This document shows, piece after piece, positions 1 to 7,819 of a DNA stretch of 24,470 nt (position 1 is its first letter; each line of letters opens with the position of its first letter). The notes under the pieces are model-generated. The model made no database searches, had not been told where the DNA came from, and saw only the letters and a program-made list of their open reading frames with translations. Location: positions 2,447,161 through 2,471,630 of the forward strand of contig BFEA01000199.1 of assembly GCA_003427395.1 (NCBI GenBank), given 5' to 3'. Source of the DNA: Chara braunii. Its lineage: Eukaryota; Streptophyta; Charophyceae; Charales; Characeae. The translations under genes and the position numbers were made by a program.

Positions 1-39
<39 letters not shown>
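1..39. repeat. Poly-T run, 39 nt
   Basis: The window opens with 39 uninterrupted T. It could be the poly-A tail of a minus-strand retroelement lying to the right, but no retroelement 3' end is recognisable in the following bases. It could also be a sequence or gap-edge artefact. Confidence 0.9.
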
Positions 40-42
<3 letters not shown>

Positions 43-74
43 GATAAAATTTTCCCTGATCCCTGTATGTATAC

Positions 75-152
75 GTAGATATTCGTAGTAGTAATAGTAA
101 TAATAATCAAATAATATAAATAATCTTAAAATAATAATAGTAATAATAACAA
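75..152. repeat. TAA/TAG-rich degenerate microsatellite
   Basis: A run of degenerate (TAA)n and (TAG)n trinucleotides. The surrounding 40-350 is AT-rich and then strongly C/G-rich near 285-320. No coding signal is seen. Confidence 0.75.
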
Positions 153-354
153 TGCCTTTTTGAAAGAGTCCGGTCTCTGTTTATAGTGCATGGTAGAGCT
201 GTTTAAACCGCCTTGCTGAAAAGAAAACTCGTCGCCTGCCGTAGATAATAAATCCAATCGGTGGCAGGCGGCATCTGAAAAAAAGTCCCCCTCCCCCCGC
301 CCCGGCCCCCCGCCCGGCCGATAGCTGGCATGCACTGTTGGTTTAATAATGCAC

Positions 355-750
355 AGGTCATGAGTTCAAATCACCCCTCGGTCTTTTGGGAGGAACCAGA
401 CCCCTTGTGACAGCGGGGATGGGTTTGGGAGAGATCGGTCGGCGGCTTCAAATCCCAAATGCTACATGGTATTACACACAGGATTTCACATTGGTTTTAC
501 ATTGTAAGTGGGGAATATCAACAGTGGATTTTGAATTTTAATGGACAGGTCACGAGCTCAAATCCTGCCAAGGAAGGAGTGAACATGGCTTGGTAATATC
601 AACAGGAGTTGACATTGGAAGTGGGGAAGGGTGGTATTTGTTTGTTTTTTCAACTTTTTGTACATGGGAAGAGTGGTATACTTGTTAAGTTGTTAATTTT
701 GTTTGTTTTCCCTTTTTGTGATAAATAGAGAGGTCATGTGTTCAAATCCT
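355..750 (+). repeat. Degenerate repeats, three tRNA B-box-like motifs
   Basis: The motif AGGTCAYGNGNTCAAATC recurs at 355, 547 and 731, spaced 192 and 184 bp. Each resembles the variable loop plus T-arm of a tRNA gene (RNA polymerase III B box). Between them, phrases such as 'aagtgggga' and 'aatatcaacag' also recur, so this looks like a decayed tandem or clustered tRNA-derived repeat. The T-stem halves do not pair, so none is a functional tRNA. No gene is visible from 40 to 1368. Confidence 0.45.
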
Positions 751-870
751 CCGTTGTGCAAGAGCTTCTCCCCGCCTCCTCTATGTGATACCCCTTAAAT
801 CCCCATTGTGTGCTACCGCTTAATCCCGTGGTGTGCTACGGGGTAGCCATGGCTGGCCTCTGGTTGTTAA

Positions 871-887
871 TATACTACTGTAGTATA
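871..887. repeat. 8 bp perfect inverted repeat
   Basis: TATACTAC and GTAGTATA flank a single T, followed by further TATA-rich sequence up to 905. It is a short cruciform-prone AT palindrome with no evident gene attached. Confidence 0.6.
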
Positions 888-1270
888 TAGTATACTAAAG
901 TATATTTTTTTTCATTGCATGTTAGAGTATCCTTAAACCACCAGTCCCATCGAGCTTCGGCACATAGAACCAAGAATTGGATTTTGCTGGGCCCAAAAGT
1001 GACCAGGTGCAACTTCTGGGAAAACGAAGGTGGTACTGGTGCCGGCCTCTGTACCAATAAAAAGGCTGGACCATTGGAACAAAAAACAAATTGTAACAAG
1101 TACATAGAAAAGAGAAAACAGCGAAAAACAAAGAAAAAATAATGCGGCTCTCAAGCAAGATACACATGCAGGCTTACTGCAGATCACGCCTTGGAAAGCA
1201 TAGTTGAGCGAGCAATAGACCACTTTTTTTGTGCTTGCAATAGGCCGTTATAAGGGAGCCTTTGTCTATC

Positions 1271-1326
1271 TGTTTGTCTGTCTGTCTGTCTGTCGGTCGG
1301 TCGGTCGGTCGGTCGGTCGGTCGGTG
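1271..1326. repeat. Compound microsatellite (TGTC)n(GGTC)n
   Basis: About six TGTC-type tetranucleotides pass directly into about eight GGTC units. A single T-to-G step separates the two blocks, consistent with a point change spread by slippage. Confidence 0.9.
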
Positions 1327-1368
1327 AAAGTGTGTGAAATACCCGGGAGAAAAGTGATCGACTTTGCA

Positions 1369-1536
1369 CACACCACCCCTTCAATGCTGCCTTCTTCCCC
1401 CGAATAGAAGGTACGCTAATTTTTGCTGCATCCGGACTGAATGGTGAGCCAGATACGCCTATAATGACTGTACGTTCTATTCGGGGGAAGACACACCACC
1501 CCTTCCATGGTTCCTTCTTCCCTCGAATATAACGTA
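1369..1536. mobile_element. Foldback (MITE-like) element, 1.4 copies
   Basis: Arms TCTTCCCCCGAATAGAA at about 1394 and its reverse complement ending at about 1491 enclose a loop of about 55 bp, so the unit folds into one hairpin. The 20 or so bases before the left arm (from about 1369) recur at about 1492, followed by a third arm (about 1514-1533) with few changes. The arrangement is a direct repeat of about 122 bp whose second copy is cut off where gypsy-1 coding sequence begins (about 1540). The same arm sequence and a related loop occur at 7717-7819, which argues for a dispersed family. No coding capacity is seen. Confidence 0.7.
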
Positions 1537-1539
1537 CTG

Positions 1540-2037
1540 TCATCTTCACGGTATGGGCATTACGAGTTCATAGTGATGCCGCTTGGACTTACTAATGCAC
1601 CGGCTACATTTCGGCGCTGCATGAACGACTTGTTTAGACCGTGGTTAGATAGATTCGTCACAATTTATTTAGACGACATATTAGTGTTCAACAAGACCCT
1701 CGAGAAACACGAGGGCCATCTACGATAGATTCTAAGCAAGGTAAGAGAGTAACTTCAAAATTACCCCGAAGAAGTGCGAATGGGCTAAGACTGAGGTCCT
1801 TTACCTGGGCCATTTACTAGATGGTGACGGCATTCGGCCTGAGGACAGTAAGATAGCATCCATTAGAGATTGACCAACTCCTAAGACGCTGACAAAGTTG
1901 CGTTCGTTTTTAGGATTGGCTAACTACTATAGGAAGTTCGTAAGGAACTTCTCCACGATCACTGCTCCCCTTCATAGGTTACTGAAGAAAGAGACTATCT
2001 GGAAGTGGGACCAGGATTGTAAGTCAGCCTCAAGAAA
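1540..2037 (+). pseudogene. Gypsy-1 reverse transcriptase, C-terminal half
   Basis: Reverse transcriptase would copy the element RNA into cDNA in cytoplasmic particles. The frame at 1543-1728 shows the [12 protein letters not shown] motif and the catalytic YLDD box (YLDDILVF), both intact. After a frameshift near 1730-1753 the thumb continues in another frame (KKCEWAKTEVLYLGHLL, then FLGLANYYRKFV). A TGA at 1871-1873 interrupts it at a position where the family usually has Trp. A further frame change near 2020 leads into the RNase H segment. The fingers domain and first catalytic Asp lie in the missing 5' part. Confidence 0.88.
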
Positions 2038-2697
2038 TTGAAGAAGGCCCTAATAAAATTCTTTGTCCTTGAAGTTGCTGACCCGTCAGTACCATTTGTT
2101 GTTACTACAGATGCCAGTCAATATGGCATAGGTGTCGTTTTGCAGCAAGATGATGGCAACGGTTATAGATCCGTAGAGTTCATGTCCGCCAGGCTGCCTT
2201 CAGAGAAAGTTGCAGCGCCGACATATGAGAGGGAATTCTACGCTCTTAGGCAGGCCTTAGATCACTGGAAACACTACCCGCTTGGGAGACACTTCAAGGT
2301 TTATTCAGATCACGAAACTCTTAGATGGCTAAAAATGCAAGCCAAGATGAAGCCCAAGTTGACTAGATGGGATGTTGAGATAGACCAATTTGACTTTGAG
2401 TTAAAACCCGTCAAAGGCAAGTACAACGTGGTAGCCGACGCTCTAAGCAGGAGAGCGAATTACTTCGGCGCGATAGTGCATTTTCTAGACATAGGGGCCG
2501 ATTTGCAGCAAAAGATCAGTGAGCTGCTGAAAAGAGTAAAGGGAGCCCCAAATAATGAACCACACTACCAGATCAAGAGTGGGCTACTGTTTGAGAAGAT
2601 CAATGTCGTTGACAGACTATGCGTCCCCAATAGTGAAGAGATCCGCAGTTTGATCTTAGGGGAATGCCACAATACAGAAGGGCATTTCAAATGGTAG
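2038..2697 (+). pseudogene. Gypsy-1 RNase H domain and linker
   Basis: This 219-codon open stretch has the retroelement RNase H sequence: TTDASQYGIGVVL near the start (first acidic residue), a YEREFYAL segment (catalytic Glu), YSDHETLRWL (Asp) and NVVADALSRR (final Asp). It degrades the RNA strand of the RNA/DNA hybrid. The first codon of the open stretch is TTG and is not a biological start; the frame simply emerges from a frameshift. The 3' part enters the integrase zinc region (ECHNTEGHFKW) and ends at TAG 2695-2697. All key acidic residues appear retained, unlike the rest of the element. Confidence 0.88.
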
Positions 2698-4020
2698 AAG
2701 ACTTGTGCTAATCTCATGATGTCACACACGTGACCAGGTATGAAAGCAGACTGCGTACAATATGCGCGCAACTGCAAGGTATGGCAGCGCAACAAGATTA
2801 CAACAAGAGCCCCGCTAGGTCTTCTTAGGCCCTTGCCTATCCCATCAGGACCCGAAGAGTCGGTGTCCATCGACTTCATGGATACTGGGTTAGAAGCAGG
2901 TACGGAAAAACTCAAGTCATGGTCACAGTAGACCGATTTAGTAAGTATGCAGTCTTTGTTCCCTTGCCCTCAAAGGCACGCACAAACTTAGTCATTAGTA
3001 AGTTTTTCGATTTTTGGGTAAGAGAGTATGGCATGCCGATGTCCATAGTTAGTGATAGGAACACGCGGTTTACCAGTCAAAATTAGCAGGATCTTATGAA
3101 AGTTTATGGGTCTAAGTTGTTAATGTCGTCAGGATGACACCCAGAGACAAATGGCCAGACATAGCAAATGAATAAGATCTTGCAGCAGTTACTCAGGATG
3201 TATATTATATTAGATCAGGTAAATTGGGATGAGATGCTTCCCAAGGTAACAAGCGCCTACAATAATAGTGTCCACCTAGCTACCTGCAGGACTCCTAATG
3301 AGCTACGTAAGTCCTTTACACCTAGGCGATCGTTTGAGGGACTAAACCGGGACCAGATACAAAGATTACCACCCGACACACGAGAGTTCGCGCTGCAGCA
3401 CGAGTAGGAAGTCGCTAAGGTCGTAGACAATCTGAGAAAGGCCCAACATCGGATGATAGAGCAAGCTAACAAGCAGCGCCGACCTTCACAGTTCCTGGTA
3501 GGCGATCTAGTCTGGGTCAAGTCAAAGGAGTTCGCACCAAAGGAGAACATACCGCAGAAACCCCTACCTGCATATAGAGAACCACGGCCTGTCCTATAAG
3601 TCAAAGGAGGAGAGGACGGTCCGTCATATACGATAGAGATTCCCTCACACCTCCACACGTACCCAGTCTTTCATGTATCCAAGTTGTTGCCTTGCACCAC
3701 ATCCGACAGATTTCCTTAGAGGAGGTTGATGATTCCGCCAGACATCGGTGGTGCATACGATTTAGATTGCATAGTGAAAGAGGACGTGTTCAGGACAGGA
3801 GATTGAGGTCATCCCCAGAAACAGTATAAGATTAGGTTCACATACTAGGAACCCGAGGACGAGCAACGGTTTACAATAACAGAGCTTTTAGAAACCGCTC
3901 CTGATATAGTACACGTCTATGAAAGGGAAATAAAGGGTAAATGTCCTATCCTGAGCTAGAGTATTCTCGGAGGACCTCAAATTTAGGACGGCGGGAGTGA
4001 AATGGTTTCACCCTGCAAAC
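2698..4020 (+). pseudogene. Gypsy-1 integrase, core and C-terminus
   Basis: Integrase would insert the cDNA into chromosomes. After stops at 2695 and 2731 the zinc-binding region continues (DCVQYARNCKVWQRNK); the second Cys of the usual C-x2-C is Trp here. Core motifs follow: SIDFMDT (first Asp), SIVSDRNTRF (second Asp, in another frame after about 2926) and HPETNGQT (Glu). The C-terminal part has YPVFHVSKLLPC. Stops lie at 3084, 3135, 3162, 3405, 3597, 3717, 3804 and 3846. Several sit where the family has Trp (TGG to TAG or TGA). Coding-like sequence ends next to the LINE-1 poly-T. Confidence 0.88.
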
Positions 4021-4037
4021 CTTTTTTTTTTTTTTTT

Positions 4038-4404
4038 AACGAGTCCCCTTCAGTGTTAGTGGTGCTGATATGAGCATACAACACTAGCACCAGGGGGCAG
4101 GCTCCATCTATTGGTGGGGAGCATCACCTGCTGGAAAATGGGTCCAGCGTCCCTGATACAAGATGAGGATGCCTGAGAGCAGTGAGAACAGTGAGTGTGA
4201 GGCCTGCCAGCATTGATTGCCCTGCCTCCAGGGGATGTATTGAGCAGGCATGTGTAAATCGTAGTGATGTAGACCTCGGAACAGTAGAAGTAAATGAGAG
4301 ATGGGGTTGAGGTGGGGTTGAGGGGGGAGCTGTGAACCAGGAGGACTTTTCACCCTGCTGCTGGGCGTCTGACTAGATTGGCTACCTATCCTCATCTCTC
4401 CCCT
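4038..4404 (-). other. LINE-1 3' UTR with terminal stem-loop
   Basis: This noncoding segment between the ORF2 stop and the poly-A tail matches the LINE-2 3' end, including the shared 14-mer GGGTCCAGCGTCCC at 4139-4152. Close to the tail, 4054-4063 and 4080-4089 can pair (8 of 10), and the equivalent arms in LINE-2 pair better, which suggests a conserved hairpin of the kind that some LINE reverse transcriptases recognise. The rest has no visible feature. Confidence 0.6.
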
Positions 4405-5655
4405 CTATTGCAGCAAACACTGACACCTGACCTTCCCCCTTCCCCCTTTTTTACCACAAGTTAACTGTCCATGCCATTCAAAGGGGGGGGGGAAGAAATC
4501 ATGGAAGTTTTCCGGGGGCTTCAGAGGAATGGCTGTGTCTATGTCAGCCCAGTTGTGGAAAATCAGTTGGTAGTCCTTGTGTCTTTCCGTCCTCTCTTGA
4601 CCCTCCGCAATGTCCCGTTTGGCTCCATCCCATTCCACTTTCCCTATCTTCCCACCGGTAGTCCCCCCCAACCAGCTTGAAGAGAATGCTTGGATTCTTT
4701 GCTCGATGTCTTTGATTGTGTTTAGAGAGCGGATTTGTGTTCTGACATGTTCCCATTTTGCCATGATTTCGATTTGAATCTGTTGTTGCACACTTTCTGT
4801 AAATTGAGGGCATTCTAGTCGTGCTCCTTCCATCTCGTATGTGCAGCGCCTTCGCCATAATGCCCAGAGCACCGCCCTGCGTCCTAACTTAAACAGATTA
4901 GTAGTAAATTCATCAGGGGGGTCAGCTTGCCCCACGGCCTCGGCTTCACATAGCAGGGCCCTCCAGTTCCAGGGCCACGCCATTTTTGTCTGAAGTTGGT
5001 CCCAGATTCTATCCCACCACCTCCACAGCCAGAGAGCGCCTGGGCATTGTAGAAATATGTGCTCAATTGTCTCCGACCGTTTTCTGGATGGGAATGCATT
5101 CGTGCACAGCTGGCACCATGGTAAGGCTAACCCCTTCTGTTCTAGAGATGTTCTGTCTATGGACCAGTTGTTGGTTGGTAAGCAGCGATGCTCAATCTGC
5201 CATTGAAGCGAGGCGAACTTGGCGGGTTTCATTTTGGTTGAACTAAACCATTTGATTGGCCTCAACTCTTCTTTGGGGATGTTCAACTGGTGTCTCCATC
5301 GCTCCTCAACCTGATCGCGGAGATTGATCTTTGGCCTGATAAGTCTGTAGGTGGATTTAACTGTGAGGCTATACAAGGTCTTGGTGTGGCTCCTGCCTTT
5401 CCCAGTACGGGCTGTCCATTTCCATTCCGCCGGGTCCAGAGGCAAATGGTGGATTGGTGTGGAGGGGAGGAAGGCTACCCATGGCTCCCCCTCCCTCAAC
5501 ACTCTGATTCCGAAGACGTCATCTGTCTGGTATATCCCTATCTCCTCTGGGTTCCTTCTTTCGATGACATTACCTCGTCCTATTTGAAAGAGGCTCACCA
5601 CCACTGTTCCATCAGTCTTCAGGCTGTTGTGTTTTTTTGTCCAGTTCGGAGGCAT
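4405..5655 (-). CDS. LINE-1 ORF2 remnant: C-terminal zf-RVT region
   Basis: This 416-codon open frame without stops corresponds to the C-terminal third of a LINE ORF2. Residues 148-215 give the zf-RVT pattern: SLQWQIEHRCLPT, then C181-x2-C184, H199 (TIEHIFLQC) and C204, followed by ALWLWRWWDRIW. This zinc domain lies downstream of RT in plant-type LINEs and is thought to help bind template RNA. LINE-2 has the same region at 11740-10293, clearly homologous but diverged. The first ATG (5655) overlaps the end of ORF1 by 44 nt in the +1 frame, with an A7 run in the overlap (5632-5638). Endonuclease and RT are missing, so the product cannot reverse-transcribe. Whether it is translated is unknown. 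Confidence 0.85.
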   Translation of the reverse strand: MPPNWTKKHNSLKTDGTVVVSLFQIGRGNVIERRNPEEIGIYQTDDVFGIRVLREGEPWVAFLPSTPIHHLPLDPAEWKWTARTGKGRSHTKTLYSLTVKSTYRLIRPKINLRDQVEERWRHQLNIPKEELRPIKWFSSTKMKPAKFASLQWQIEHRCLPTNNWSIDRTSLEQKGLALPWCQLCTNAFPSRKRSETIEHIFLQCPGALWLWRWWDRIWDQLQTKMAWPWNWRALLCEAEAVGQADPPDEFTTNLFKLGRRAVLWALWRRRCTYEMEGARLECPQFTESVQQQIQIEIMAKWEHVRTQIRSLNTIKDIEQRIQAFSSSWLGGTTGGKIGKVEWDGAKRDIAEGQERTERHKDYQLIFHNWADIDTAIPLKPPENFHDFFPPPFEWHGQLTCGKKGGRGKVRCQCLLQ

Positions 5656-7543
5656 TTTTTATTTCGGATGTTGGGGGGTGGAAGCGGGAAAGGACAGTGT
5701 GCAGGATCCTGTGACAAACCTCTAGCCAGTCCGCTCCGTCGGGCAGGCCCTGTGTGATGGCCTTATGGAGGCTTTCGCTCCCTTCCAGTAGCGGGATCAG
5801 GTCTCTGTAGACCTTGTCCCAAAACTCCTCATTTTCGTCGCTGTATTTTATGTGGAGACTGTCCATTAGCCAGTCTGCCACAACCTGTAGGTCCACCTGT
5901 GTCCTGTTGTCCCCCTTCTCCCCAGGGTTTGCTGTTCCAGGTGGACTGCCTGCTGTTCCGGGTGCGCAGTTTTCGTTCCGCACGTCCGACATTTCCACGT
6001 TCGGGGGTGGGGGGGGTGGGGGAGTTCCTGGGGGAAATTCCACATCCATTGGTTCCGGGCCAAAAACCTCTTTTAACGGGTCCTCTCGGTAATGTCCCCT
6101 TTCCTCCCCCTGGTCAGTTTTTTCTGTTCCGTTTTCCGGGACCCCAGGTTGCTGTGTGGTTGCCGCCTTTGGCTGGCTAGACTCCCCTCGCTGCCCTTGC
6201 GGCCCCTTTTCGACCATCAACAGTTTTCCAGTTGGTATGTCCTCCTTAGCGGCCGGTCCCCAACGCTTTTGCTTAACAAGGGGTTGCTTGGTTTGTGGCC
6301 TGGCGAGCTTGTCTTTCTCTTGAGGGGGGGGGAGTATTGTGTGTTCGGAGGGTTTCGGGGTGGGCAGGGTGGTTTCTTTGTGCTCAGCTGGTTTCGATGT
6401 GGACAGGGTCTTTTCCCCAGGATCTCTCACTGGTTGCAGGGCCCATTCATTCGGAGGTTTAGTGGCTCTGCAAGGCTCTCCGCGCCCCTCCCATGTCCAA
6501 CCCTTGGCCTGTCCTCTGGAGTCAGAATCCTCCAGGTAGACCCATCCCTCATGACCCGTTTCCGCTGTGTGCCATCTGTTAGGTCTGTGTGGGACTCGCT
6601 GGAGGCGTCCGGCGGTAGGACTCTTCTTGTTGGGGTGATGTGGGCATGCTGATTCTGTACATAAGTGCCCATAGGCTCTGCATTTTAAACACCATAGCCT
6701 GAATTTATGGGCGGTGTGTATCTGGTAGACCCGTCCCTCCATCCTATAGGGCACAATGCAATCAATCGAAAAAATCTGATCTTTGGGGAGGTCCAATGCC
6801 AACATTATGTAGTCATCTCTTTTCGCCATGTAGGGCGGGAGCGGGTCGATGAAGTCTACTACATCGTATTGTTGGCCGAAATCATAAACAAAGGCCGCCT
6901 GCACTTCCACCGGGATGTGTCTCAGTTCCACCCAATAGAAGTCTCTCATTAGTTGTTCCCGCTTTTCTTCCGGACTCAGTTTTTTTGGCTGCCACGGGTA
7001 GATTCTCACATCGGATCTCTCCCATCTGATTGTCCTCCACCCATCCATTCTCTGTTTGTCCTGTGTGAAGAGACTCAGGACCGTAAACACTGTAGAGGAA
7101 AGGGGTTGGATGAGGAAAAATTCTTGAACTGCCTCCTGGCTAGCTTTCATCTCTTCCAACCTTCTGTAGATCCACTTTATCTTGTCGTTGACAGATCTGT
7201 GTGCGACATTGCCGTGGAACAGCCAATTGCTCGCATGTTTGACATATATTTCGTCCCTCGCTTCTAGCTTTGTGTCCGGGTATGTTCTCATTATCGTCTT
7301 CCTTCCCCCTTGGTCCACCACCTGTTTTTCCGATGGGAGGAGGAAGAGGGTGAGGAAGTAGGCCCTCGCCGAGGACAGGTTCCGGAGAGGGACTTTCAGA
7401 GTTTCTTCATTACCTGTTCGTGCGCCCGGGGGGAGCCGTTGTATGTCAAGCGTTTTGTCCTGAATTGCAGTTCTGACCCTCCCCGCCCACGACGGTTTAG
7501 TTCCTTTTTTCGACTCTTTTTTGCAGACACAGAGATTCGATCC
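5612..7543 (-). CDS. LINE-1 ORF1 nucleic-acid-binding protein
   Basis: LINE ORF1 proteins coat element RNA and act as chaperones. The frame is open from 7543 to TGA at 5612. No ATG occurs before 7291, although the sequence 7321-7543 reads as coding, so the true start is lost, non-ATG or upstream. Numbered from the GTG at 7321, residues about 108-205 resemble the RRM/DUF4283-like module of plant LINE ORF1s (FYWVELRHIPVEVQ), followed by a CCHC-like knuckle, C211-x2-C214-x4-H219 with C221 and C226 (the last gap is two residues longer than usual). A long Pro/Lys/Gln-rich linker contains a seven-Pro run, and a compact C-terminal part follows (LQVVADWLMDSLHI). No internal stops. Confidence 0.85.
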   Translation of the reverse strand, partial: GSNLCVCKKESKKGTKPSWAGRVRTAIQDKTLDIQRLPPGARTGNEETLKVPLRNLSSARAYFLTLFLLPSEKQVVDQGGRKTIMRTYPDTKLEARDEIYVKHASNWLFHGNVAHRSVNDKIKWIYRRLEEMKASQEAVQEFFLIQPLSSTVFTVLSLFTQDKQRMDGWRTIRWERSDVRIYPWQPKKLSPEEKREQLMRDFYWVELRHIPVEVQAAFVYDFGQQYDVVDFIDPLPPYMAKRDDYIMLALDLPKDQIFSIDCIVPYRMEGRVYQIHTAHKFRLWCLKCRAYGHLCTESACPHHPNKKSPTAGRLQRVPHRPNRWHTAETGHEGWVYLEDSDSRGQAKGWTWEGRGEPCRATKPPNEWALQPVRDPGEKTLSTSKPAEHKETTLPTPKPSEHTILPPPQEKDKLARPQTKQPLVKQKRWGPAAKEDIPTGKLLMVEKGPQGQRGESSQPKAATTQQPGVPENGTEKTDQGEERGHYREDPLKEVFGPEPMDVEFPPGTPPPPPPPNVEMSDVRNENCAPGTAGSPPGTANPGEKGDNRTQVDLQVVADWLMDSLHIKYSDENEEFWDKVYRDLIPLLEGSESLHKAITQGLPDGADWLEVCHRILHTVLSRFHPPTSEIKNASELDKKTQQPED

Positions 7544-7715
7544 CTAGACCTGTGCCCAAACCCTGCACATTGACCCTGTGTGTTGAGTGAGATTCGATCC
7601 CTAGACCTACCCTGTACCTTGTACATTGACCCTGTGTGCCGAGTGAGATTCGATCCCTAGACCTACCCTGTACCGTGTACATAAGCCCGGCGATCTGTGT
7701 GAGACTCGATCCCTA
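7532..7715. repeat. 56-57 bp tandem repeat, about 3.3 copies
   Basis: GAGATTCGATCCCTAGACCT restarts at 7532, 7589, 7645 and 7701 (periods 57, 56, 56), the last copy with one change and cut off at about 7715 by the foldback element. Each unit holds GATTCGATCCC, one base from a tRNA-type B box. The array sits directly at the 5' edge of the minus-strand LINE-1, where some LINE lineages carry promoter monomers. The last copies are noncoding; the first overlaps the extended ORF1 frame. Confidence 0.9.
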
Positions 7716-7716
7716 T

Positions 7717-7819
7717 CGTCTTCCCCCGAACATAACGCACCCTAAAAATTGATGTATACAAGCTACGTCTCCAGCCCGATACAGTCAACATGAGGGTGTG
7801 TTGTGTTCGGGGGAAGACG
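7717..7819. mobile_element. Foldback (MITE-like) element, 103 bp
   Basis: The inverted ends start CGTCTTCCCCCGAACA and match each other over 27 bp with two mismatches, enclosing a loop of about 49 bp. Ends and, more weakly, the loop resemble the element at about 1392-1492. It interrupts the last unit of the tandem repeat on its left. I could not define a convincing target-site duplication. It is noncoding and would fold into one long hairpin if transcribed. Confidence 0.75.

Larger units (their letters stand above)
1540..4020 (+). mobile_element. Gypsy-1: decayed Ty3/gypsy pol fragment
   Basis: The order RT palm/thumb, RNase H, integrase zinc region, integrase core and C-terminal domain on the plus strand is that of Ty3/gypsy pol. 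The 5' part (LTR, gag, protease, RT fingers) is missing: recognisable RT starts abruptly at the [12 protein letters not shown] region beside a foldback arm. No LTR is visible at the 3' side, where coding-like sequence runs up to the poly-T of LINE-1. At least eleven in-frame stops and several frame changes (about 1730-1753, 2015-2037, 2926) make it non-functional. Confidence 0.9.
4022..7543 (-). mobile_element. LINE-1: internally deleted non-LTR retrotransposon
   Basis: Read on the minus strand: 5' tandem repeats (7715-7532), ORF1 (7543-5612), a truncated ORF2 holding only its C-terminal region (5655-4405), a 3' UTR (4404-4038) and a poly-A tail (T16 at 4022-4037). The 3' UTR shares a long near-identical block with LINE-2 (4103-4139 versus 10038-10075), so both are one lineage. 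The endonuclease and RT that LINE-2 has between ORF1 and the ORF2 tail are absent. Both remaining frames are free of stops, in contrast to every other element here. Confidence 0.88.

Noticed and set aside
4009-4021. ACCCTGCA beside the LINE-1 poly-A and again near 7562 as a target-site duplication.
   Set aside because: The second occurrence lies inside a tandem-repeat unit whose sister units have similar words, so the match is probably chance.
7532-7715. CRISPR array.
   Set aside because: The units are adjacent tandem repeats that are similar over their whole length, with no unique spacers, in a eukaryotic transposon setting.
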